Positions 55,850-64,000 of a stretch of DNA of 64,000 bases are shown piece after piece. Where the stretch lies: the NCBI GenBank assembly GCA_963575745.1, contig CAUYUJ010016136.1, positions 60,001 to 124,000 on the forward strand, in the 5' to 3' direction. The notes beneath the pieces are model-generated. The model saw nothing but the letters and a program-made list of their open reading frames with translations, was not told the origin of the DNA and made no database searches. A program made the position numbers and the translations under genes. The stretch is from Prorocentrum cordatum. Lineage: Eukaryota > Sar > Dinophyceae > Prorocentrales > Prorocentraceae. Each line of letters begins with the position of its first letter. Position 1 is the first letter of the stretch.

Positions 55850-56275
55850 AGTAGGAGGAGGACGACGACGACGAGGAGGAAGAGGAGGAGGGGGGGAGGA
55901 AGGAGGGAGAGGAGGAGGAGGACAAGAAGGAGGAGAAGATGAAACTCCTGGATGCCGATGGAGCCAGAAGGCTTCATGACGACCCGAAGGCCTCAGGAAG
56001 CCTTTCGAGGGCCCAGGACGCTCCAAGTTGCCGCAAGATGGCATTCTCTCCTGGTCGATCCGACGAGGGGGAGAAGGCCAGTCGCGCAACGATTCGCCCC
56101 CGGCGCCGCGTGGGAATGTTTGCCAATGGCTGGGTCCCAGACGGCGCCTGCACGAATCGTGAGGTGACCAGGTGTGTGGGAGGGGAGAGGTTTTCATCCG
56201 CGGGTTGCAAATCGACCCCAGACGGCCGACAATGGCCTCCAGTGCAGAACACAGCAGACCCACGGACCCCCGCCG
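55850..56275 (+). repeat. Inverted duplication, arm 1
   Basis: A GGA array, then ~350 bases starting 'gatgaaactcctggatgccg', matched in reverse orientation at 58755-59215. The frame starting MKLLDADGARRLHDD is open in both arms, but frame-shifting indels occur further on. No known domain. Confidence 0.75.
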
Positions 56276-56789
56276 TGTTCTTCTCACGACGGGGGTTCGT
56301 GGGCCAACCGTCGAGCCCTGGCCCTCTCCTGGGGCGCGCTCTGACCAGAACTTCGAGGCCCCTTGGACGCGACCCCATCATCACGGGCTGGGTCCCTGGG
56401 CCGCGAACCCATAGAAGCGGGGCGCTTTTTCAACGTGCCGCGCGGAACGTATCCATGAGACCGCGTACGGCAGATTCGTGCCGTGCCGACTTCGGCGTTG
56501 GTTTGTGACACCGCGGGGATCGTTCAGCCTTGAACGATCGGCCGTTTCCGAAATGTCCAAATCGTTCCACATCGAACGATTCTGGGTCGCCCGTGGCGTT
56601 CAACGTCGAACGCCGCTGGCGGGGTCGCCGCCAGTCGACACGACACGAACCTGCCGCATCCGCGGGATCGCGCTCAGAGTCCAGACCGCGAGGGCGCGGA
56701 TGCGGACACGTTCGCCCCTCGTCACCCAAGACGATCGGAGACCTCCACAGAAAACGCTCCTCGACCCTCCAGCACCCGATTTGTGCCGA

Positions 56790-57070
56790 TGTTGGCTAGA
56801 CGCAGGAGCGACCCTAGGCAAGGGTGACCTTTGGTGCGCGGCTGTAGGAGGGGGGCCGCGGGGACGCTAAACCCAAGCGTGCAGGCCATTGCTGAGGGGA
56901 TCCTGGTGGTAAGACGAAGCCAAGATGAGGATAACATCGGGTGAAAGGTCAATCGAGAATCTTTAAGATCGGACGGCTCTGGAAGATGTCTCGGGCGCCG
57001 CGGCCTTCTCAGAGCGTTCCGGAGTGATCTGAGACTGAGCGCGTTCTGGAACGGTCTGGAACGAACTTAT
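56790..57070. repeat. Repeat shared with 25320-25680
   Basis: 'gcgaccctaggcaaggg', 'gggcgccgcggcc' and 'gcgttctggaacggtctgga' blocks in the same order as in the atlastin-like gene's intron 2. Confidence 0.5.
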
Positions 57071-57094
57071 GCTCGTACCAGCCCAGAACGATGT

Positions 57095-57181
57095 GGGCCC
57101 GCACCACAGGTTGGACGGTTTCCCCCGTGGCCGTAGGCGACCCGAGGAGGAGGGGGAGGGGGAGGAGGAGGAGGAGGAGGA

Positions 57182-57213
<32 letters not shown>

Positions 57214-57350
57214 GAGGAGGAGGAGGAGGAGGAGGAGGGGAGGAGGAGGAGGAGGAGGAGGAGGAGGAGGAGGAGGAGGAGGAGGAGGAGGAGGAGGAGG
57301 AGAAGGAGAGAGAAGGAGGACGGATCGCCTGAGACCTTCGGAGAATCCAG
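57095..57350 (+). repeat. (GGA)n array in a dispersed repeat
   Basis: Same flanks as 6030-6250 ('ggttggacggtttcccccg', then 'gccgtaggcgacccgaggagg'; and 'accttcggagaatcc'). Confidence 0.8.
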
Positions 57351-57668
57351 CCACAGGTCAGTCCAGCGAGAGGTCACTCTCACGCGTAGCTGACGATTAT
57401 GTGTGCCTCTGCTTTTTCCCCTCCCGAATATCCGGGTCAACCAGAAGAGTATAGCTGACCCCCGGTACGTGAGCCCTGGGGGAACCGAAAGCTAACGACA
57501 CCGCTACTCCCCAGACATTTCCTGGAACGCGTTCTGTCCTGAACTTCGAGGCCAATCCAACGGTGGCGATCAAGGCATCCCAAGAGGACCGAAAAGGCGA
57601 AAACAAGGGGAAGAAAACGGTATGGATACTTCCCTCATCCGAGACCCCGATCCGTGAGCCCCGCCCCT

Positions 57669-57884
57669 TTTTGGACGCCCGAAATGGGCAGGGAAACAAT
57701 GGGTACACTGCCCAACAACAAATGTTGCCCCTAAACCAACAGCGGCCGCTGTTGGGCAGGCGGCCGTCTGTCTCAAATGGACACAGGCCGCGGCGACACC
57801 AACAGCGAGTCCTGCTCAGAATGGACAGGAACTGCTGTTGGGCATTGTACCCATTCTTTCCGTACCCATTTCGGGCGTCCAAAC
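57669..57884. mobile_element. ~216-bp inverted-repeat element
   Basis: Left 'tttggacgcccgaaatgggc' and right 'cccatttcgggcgtccaaa' are complementary, with the pairing continuing through 'aatgggtacactgcccaaca' / 'tgttgggcattgtacccatt' (about 48 bases per arm). The start of the window is a second, partial copy. Confidence 0.8.
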
Positions 57885-58018
57885 CCTTGCCCAGCCCTTC
57901 TCTCATGCTCTCCGGCAGCGAGAACTTCCCGCCCAGCTCGGGCACCTGCGCGCGCCCGCGCCGTCAGCAGAGCAGAGGGGGGGCGCGGGCTTCTCCTGCC
58001 GCTCGCGCCTGGGGGCCC

Positions 58019-58430
58019 GCCGCTCGGGTGCTGCTGGAAGCGCGCTGTGGCCCAGGGTGCCCCAGGATCTCCAAGAAGGCCCCCACCTCTAAGGCACCCC
58101 ATCACGAGGCCCAGGGGGCCACAGGGGGCTCCATGATGGCGCAGCTGGGGCCCGCTGCTCGGGTGTTTGCTGGAAGTGCGCCTGGCCCAGGGTGCCCCAG
58201 GATCTCCAAGAAGGCCCCCCACCTCTAAGGCACCCCATCACGAGGCCCAGGGGGCCACAAGGGGCTCCACGATGGCGCAGCTGGGGCCCGCTGCTCGGGT
58301 GTTTGCTGGAAGTGCGCTGTGGCCCAGGGTGCCCCAGGGTCTCCAAGAAGGCCCCCCACCTCTGGAGCACCCCATCCCGAGGCCCAGGGGGCCACAGGGG
58401 GCTCCATGATGGCGCAGCTGGGGGCACCTT
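58019..58430. repeat. Three tandem copies of a ~135-bp unit
   Basis: Units begin at 58019, 58154 and 58290, each with 'ccagggtgccccaggatctc'-like and 'gaggcccagggggccacag' blocks. A fourth starts and breaks off at about 58425. Confidence 0.85.
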
Positions 58431-58754
58431 GGGCCAAGGGCACCTCTGGCACCCCCCGAACAACCAAGGGCCCATTAGACTCATTAGACCGCCGATAGGG
58501 GTCTGATCGCCCCACACCGCCCAGGAACGCGCCGACTTCGCCATCGGGGGCCTACCGCCGACCTACGGGCGATGCATCGCCGATTCCAGGTCGATGCTTC
58601 CCCCCTGTTGCCACTCCCCCCAGGTTCTTTGCCAGAGAAACGATCGCGAGGACGCCCGTGAAGGGCCCCGCCCCCCTCGAACCCGAGGCTCTCGTGGCCA
58701 CGGCAGGACGCGTCTCGAAACTCTGGTCACGACGCGCCCCAGGGGAGGCCCGTC

Positions 58755-59215
58755 ATGGAACAATCACGGCGGGAGATTGGGTTACTATGTTCTGCCTGGG
58801 GGGGCCCTCGCCGGCCTTCTGGGGTCGATTTGCAACCCGTAGGCAAGAACCTCTCCCCCCTCACACCCCTGGTCACCTCACGATTCGCGCCGGCGCCGTC
58901 TGGGACCCAGCCATTGACAAGCATTCCCACGCGGCGCCGGGGGCGAATCGTTACGCGACTGGCCTTCTCCCCCTCTCCGTCGGATCGACCAGGAAAGAAT
59001 GCCATCTTGCGGCAACTTGGAGCGTCCTGGGCCTTCGAAAGGCTTCCTGAGGCCTTCGGGTCGTCATGAAGCCTTCTGGCTCCATCGGCATCCGGGAGTT
59101 TCATCTTCTCCTCCTTCTTATCCTCCTCCTCCTCCTCCTCCTCCTCCTCCTCCTCTCCCTCCTTCCTCCCCCCCTCCTCCTCCTCCTCGTCGTCGTCCTC
59201 CTCCTACTCGAGCGC
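58755..59215 (-). repeat. Inverted duplication, arm 2
   Basis: Reverse complement of 55850-56275, including the (CTC)n array (GGA on the other arm) and the sequence after it. The two arms are ~2.5 kb apart. Confidence 0.75.
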
Positions 59216-59637
59216 GTCCCCCCTTCGACCCCCCCCCCCCCGGAGGAACGCGGCGAGAACGCGCAAAAGGAACTTTTTTTTGCTCCGCTGCGCCGCGGCG
59301 GCAGACCGACAGCGCGGCGGGCGACCTCCATCCCGCTGCCTCCAGAGGCCTCTCGCTCGGGGGGGGGAGCTCTTTGGAGCGTCTTGTGCCCCGCACGGGG
59401 GGGGACTCCCGTGGCCTCCTGGGGCATCGCGCTGTGGCCTCCCAGAGCCTCCCGGGGGCCTCGTGCTGTGGCTCCCTGGAGCCTCCCGGGGCCTCGCGGG
59501 GTGAACGTTGGTGCCCTCTTGTCCCCAGTACTTCCAAGCTCTTGTTCTGCAGAGGTGCGAACGGCTTGCGTGTGTGTCGACATGTGCGGACATGCGCATC
59601 TACATGTACAGCGCACGCCTATGTAGTGCAATGTTCA

Positions 59638-59704
59638 AGTGTGCGTGTGTGCGTGTGTGCGTGTATGTGTGTGTGTGTGCGTGTGTGTGTGTGTGTGTGT
59701 GCGC

Positions 59705-59752
<48 letters not shown>

Positions 59753-59882
59753 GTGCGCGTGCGCGTGCGCGTGCGTGTGTGCGTGTGTGCGTGTGTGCGT
59801 GTGTGCGTGTGTGCGTGTGTGCGTGTGCGTGTGCGTGTGCGCGTGCGTGTGCGTGTGCGTGTGCGTGTGTGTGTGTGTCGGG
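59638..59882. repeat. (GT)n / (GC)n alternating microsatellite
   Basis: GTGTGC, GCGT and GCGCGT units. Frames give Cys/Val or His/Thr runs. Confidence 0.98.
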
Positions 59883-60244
59883 CCATCAAGAGCGCACGTC
59901 CAGCAGCATCTGAGCAACTGACCGTGGCCTGTACCAACGGGAGGCCACTGAGGCCAGGCACACTCTTATAATCAAAACGCGAAGCGAATCGATATACAAT
60001 GCATCAAATAATGCAAAGTGTGCACGTGCTTGTACGGCCAAGCGAAGCCCTACTGCCGTCTACTGGGGACCGCGCCCCAGCACGACAGGCATCCCAACGT
60101 CTACCAGGGACGGCGTCCTGGCACGAAGGGGCATCCGCCCAGCATCGCACGGATAACTGGCGGGAAACAAAATTGTACAAGGAAAAACGCCCAGAGCTCG
60201 ACTCGAGGAGGAGCACCACCGCGTCTGCCTTGCAATGGCCAGGC

Positions 60245-61230
60245 TCAGCCATCGCCGCCGCTGCAGCCTGCACCAGCGCTGGGGCCCAGGGGCTCCAGGA
60301 GGGAGCGAGGAACCCTGAAGACCGCGCCCGTGCCGTCAGGGTCGATCGCGACGTCCATGCCCTGGTCCGTGGCGTCCCAGATCACCTCCGCCGCTGCTCC
60401 GTCCAGAGCCGTGCCCATGCCGCGGACCCGCACCCGCAGGCCTGCGGGCAGGGCGGCACGTGCGCCTGGCCCCAGCGCAGGCGGGGACGGCCTGGCGCTC
60501 TGCACGCCGACGTGCATCGCGCCACGCTCTCGTCATCGCGGGCGTCGCCGACTTCGACGGGCACCTGCACGAGCGCGAGGCCCGTGCGCTGCCCACCAGC
60601 GCCGTCGCCGCCGTCCACGGCCGCCACCGCCTCGCGAATGGGCGGCACGCCCGCCGCGGCCGCCGCAAGGCCTGCCGCTGCTGGGCGCCCCCCATCCGCC
60701 CAGGAGTCGTCCTCCATGGAGGCGTCGTCGTCGGCCGCCGCCGCACCGTCGCCACCAGGAGGACCCGCCGTCAGCGCGCGCGGGGGCCGCCTGCGGCGTC
60801 GCCGCCGCCGAGCCCGCTCCGCAGCGTCCGCGCCAGGGGCCCCGCCCTGCGCAGCCGCTGCGCCTGCCGCTCCTCCAGCTCCTCCCTTCTGCTCCTGCTC
60901 GTCGCCGTCGTGGGCCCGAGGGGCGCCAGGCGGGGCCCCCGCGCCGCGCCCCGCGCGGCCGCGCGGCCGGCGGCGCCGCCCAAGGCGGCCCGCGGCAGCC
61001 GGTGCCGGGGGGGCGGGCGCAGCCCTCGCGCCAAGGGCCACGATGGCCGCGCGGAGCAGGCCCTCGGCCGCACGCAGGAGGCGGGTCCCGCGTGGAGACG
61101 CCGCCTCGACTGCGAGGCCGCTGGCGGCGTGGGCCGCCAGGAGGGCGCCGCGGGCCGACTCGAGGGCCCTGCGGCGCGCCGCATCAGCGCTGCCAGCGTC
61201 GGCACGCGCAGCAGGCCCAGCGGTGGCCAT
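60245..61230 (-). CDS. Candidate two-exon low-complexity protein
   Basis: An ATG at 61230 (GCGATGGCC) opens an Ala/Arg-rich frame with an Arg run, then an acidic [11 protein letters not shown] patch and [20 protein letters not shown] second exon after CCGCAG (about 60456) encodes [19 protein letters not shown], then [17 protein letters not shown] and LLEPLG to TGA at 60245. The second exon resembles small beta-barrel modules of the form hydrophobic-R-V-x-G-L..G..V-x-W-(D), as seen in some dinoflagellate proteins. That likeness is weak. The donor is uncertain (no GT fits the phase; GC would). Confidence 0.5.
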
Positions 61231-61283
61231 CGCGAGGACGGCGGCCGCGGGCCCAGGCGAAGCGCAGCTTGAGCCGAGGCAGC

Positions 61284-61344
61284 TGTGTGTGTGTGTGTGC
61301 GTGCGTGCGTGTGTGTGTGTGTGTGTGTGCGTGTGCATGCGTGC

Positions 61345-61377
<33 letters not shown>

Positions 61378-61440
61378 CGTGTGCGTGTGTGCGAACGTGT
61401 GTATGTGTGTGCGTGTGTGGGGGGGGGGGGCTGCGTGCGT
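61284..61440. repeat. (GT)n microsatellite upstream of the candidate gene
   Basis: GTGTGTGCGT array and a G10 run at 61421-61430. CATA/GTAT-rich sequence continues to about 61760. Confidence 0.95.
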
Positions 61441-61859
61441 GTGCATACCAGTGTGTAAGTATGCATGCACGGATGCATCCGTATATATAACTCTACAGAT
61501 GCATATGGTCAGGTGTGCGTCGGGTATATGTATGCATATATGTATGTATGTTAATGAACATGCGTACACACTTAAACATACAACTGATCATACACATTCA
61601 CACGTGTATGACCATACACATATATACATAACGTATGCCATCATATCAGTATGAACGCGTCCAACCATGTATATACATACATGCGCACACACGTGCGGCA
61701 CAACGCAACAACAACACCAACAACCTATAACTTAAATGTGTTTGTATGCATGACGACAAATGCACTTGTTCACACGTGTTTAACATACGCGTGCAAGTAC
61801 GGCTTCGCGTCAACGTGACGGGGGCGTTCAGAACGGCAAGTGCAGTGGGAGCCGAACGA

Positions 61860-63190
61860 GGCGGAATGGGCTCCCCCAAAAGGGTAAAACAATTGCCCAA
61901 GAGAGGCCCGAGTGGGTCTAAGAAAGACAGTAACACGGCTCAAGAAAGTCAAGAGAACCCTAAGAGAGCCCCAGAGGAGACCTGCAATTTTCGTGAGGAT
62001 GTCCCGAGCGAAACCGCCGATACCGACCAAGTCTGGTCGGGATGGGCTCCCCCCAAGGGGCCCAGAGATGGCCTGAGAAGAGCCGAAGGAGGGCCTCAAG
62101 CGTGTCTGAGAAGGCCTGCAAGACGGCCCAAGAGAGTCAAGCGAGCCCAAAGACAGCCCCATAGGATTCCTGCAGATGTCGCGAGGATGGCCCAAGAATA
62201 AATGCCGATACTGACCAAGTTTGGTCGGGATGCGCTTCCCCAACACGGCCCAAAGATGACCCAAGAGGACCCCACTCCGAGGGAGGTCCAAGAGGGCTTC
62301 CAAAACGGCTCAAGAGAATCAACAACAACAAAAAAAAACCTACTATGTTAATCGGAAAAATCACCCAATAAAATGAAACCGGACAACCCCCTGGACAATC
62401 CGGACAACCCATGCTAATTAATGAAGGTGAAACGACCTCCCACGACAGCTCCTTGGACAACCCAGCGGGGATCTGGACAACCCCACCGCACAATCCCCCT
62501 TGTACAAGCCTCCCCGGCATTCTTCTTCCGTAAAATCTGATAAGACAGCCCCAGAGAAGCCCGGCAGATGTTGCGTGGATGTCCCGAGCGAAATCGCCGA
62601 TACCGACCAAGTTTGGTCGGGGTGGGCTTCCCCAAACGGGCCCTAATATTGCCCAAGAGGAATCCAAGAGGGGCCCAAAAACAATCCGAGGGGATCCAAG
62701 AGACAAAGTTTGGTCGGGATGGGCGTCCTGCAGCGGGCCAAAAGATTGCCCAAAAGGACCCCAAGACCGGCCCAAAAACGATCCGAGGGGGGTCCAGGAG
62801 AGACTCGAAGTCGGTCCAAGAGAGCCACGAGAGTTCCAAGAGAGCCCCATGGGGCCTGGCCAATTTTGTCAGGATGTCCCGAACAAAATCGCCGATACCG
62901 ACTAAGTCTGGTCGGAATGGGCTTCCCCCAAAGGGCATAAGGGCGCAAACCCTGCCCGGGCGGGCTCCAAGAGGACCTGGTCCAGACGGCCCAAGAGGAG
63001 TCAAGAGAGCCCTAAGACAGCCCCATAGGATGCCTGCAGATCTTGTGAGGACGTCCCGAATGAAGCCGCCGTCGAGATGGACTTCCCCCAAAAGGGCCCA
63101 AAGCTTGCCCAAGAAAACCCAAGAGGGGCCCGAGGGGTCTAAGAAGGCCTCCAAGACTGCCTTAGAGAGTCAAGAGAGCCCTACCAGAGG
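61860..63190. repeat. Array of diverged ~0.2-0.3 kb units with CCAAGAGG spacers
   Basis: The block 'ccgataccgaccaagtttgg' followed by 'tcggg.tgggcttcccc' recurs around 62017, 62203, 62601, 62708, 62895 and (worn) 63068, each preceded by a 'gatgtcccgagcgaaa'-like block. Minus frames give repeated PxRPDLVGIGDFARDI peptides, but they are interrupted and I do not call them coding. Confidence 0.6.
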
Positions 63191-63419
63191 AGCCCCGCAC
63201 TTACAATGCCCTGTACCCTTCCTTTTCTCCGCCTTCTTTCGCGCCAGTATCGGTGCCTACCTGGGCCTCTCTGCATGGGGTGTTGCTTAGATGTTTATGT
63301 GTTGACGCGTATGCTCGTGTATGGATTTTCGTGTGTATGTGCATGTCCATGTACATGTACCGTATGTTTACACACATAAAGAAATGAGCTAGCCAGCGTG
63401 ACCCCCGAAAGTGACTTCT

Positions 63420-63820
63420 TGCCGTCGATGTGGTGAAATCTAGGTGGTGCAGTCAACTCTATGTCGTGCAATCTAGGTGGTGCAGTCATTATGTGCAATA
63501 TTATATGTAGTGCAAAGCGATGCAAGGCAATTCAAAGCAATGCAAGGCGATGTAACGCAACACAAAGCAATCTATGTGGTGCATTATAACAGCGGCGACG
63601 ATAGGCGAGAATGTAGCCGCCACTGCGGAATGGGCGGCGAGGCGGCGACGGGGCGGCGCCGGCGAGCACATAGCCGCCAGACAGGTACAGTTCCTCAGAA
63701 AAAGTAAGAAGCCCTAAGTTCAAGCACTGTTGTTTAGAGATCTTTGCGGTGCACTCTATTTGGTGCAATATATGTTGTGCAATCTAGGCGGAGACGGAAT
63801 GGGCGGCGACGAGGCGGCGA
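63420..63820. repeat. GTGGTGCA / GCAATGCAA and GGCGGCGA repeats
   Basis: 'aggtggtgcagtca' units, then 'gcaaagcaatgcaaggcgatg' units, then GGCGGCGACG units around 'agccgcca'. No gene seen to the end of the window. Confidence 0.6.
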
Positions 63821-64000
63821 TTGGTCGGCCACATACAGTAGGAGCTCGACCACAAGAAACCTTCCACAAGAAACCCAACCCTGGAACCCCAAGACGTCCA
63901 TCTACGTTTCGTGTGGGAACGTCACGCTTTCCCCAACAAAACCATCGAAACCCAATAAACCCAGGGCACCCTGGAGGCAAGCAGGGTGTTTCTTGGCATG

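Noticed and set aside
60018-61654. Plus-strand frames of 490 and 551 codons
   Set aside because: They are the antisense of the better-composed minus-strand candidate and run into a GT microsatellite that reads as Cys/Val.

Overview
This looks like a nuclear genome fragment from a GC-rich protist, most plausibly a dinoflagellate. That is inference: no rRNA, tRNA or spliced-leader gene is visible to confirm it. The pointers are GC-rich codon third positions in the coding parts, short exons, introns that often break the GT-AG rule and carry inverted repeats, a decayed LINE-type retrotransposon, dense families of short inverted-repeat elements, and much microsatellite DNA. Most long open frames in the window are by-products of simple repeats. 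Almost every gene I can support lies on the minus strand.

The one gene identified by family is an atlastin/GBP-like dynamin-superfamily GTPase (19551-26527, minus). It has five exons that join to about 594 residues, with P-loop, DTQG, RD motif, helical middle domain and two C-terminal membrane segments. Other candidates are short, multi-exon and of unknown function: 5.6-5.9, 6.6-6.7, 8.3-8.8, 11.7-12.3, 13.9-14.9, 15.3-16.2, 17.2-17.7, 27.5-27.7, 29.2-29.5, 32.9-33.8, 41.2-41.9, 43.1-43.5, 46.5-46.9, 47.6-48.0 and 60.2-61.2 kb.

The most interesting theme is that short mobile elements appear to be introns ('introners'). At 32.9-33.8 kb, removing one palindromic element plus one copy of its 5-bp target duplication, then a second inverted-repeat element, turns three disjoint frames into one 206-codon reading frame starting at ATG. 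At 15.3-16.2 kb one intron is a 0.2-kb terminal-inverted-repeat element whose second copy lies in intron 1 of the atlastin gene with an intact 8-bp target duplication. Two more introns (17431-17507 and 24860-24974) lack GT-AG ends but have complementary ends.

Region by region. 0-10 kb: pyrimidine tracts, a CATA/CA microsatellite, short elements and a few orphan exons. 10-19 kb: several candidate genes, a decayed gag-like region and SINE-like repeats. 19.5-26.5 kb: the atlastin-like gene with a 4-kb intron full of repeats. 27-36 kb: short exons, element copies and simple repeats. 36.5-39.4 kb: a composite satellite with a period near 1 kb. 41-48 kb: four small genes and a decayed LINE. 48-64 kb: mainly (CTC)n/(GAG)n, GT and CT microsatellites, inverted and tandem duplications, and one low-complexity gene.
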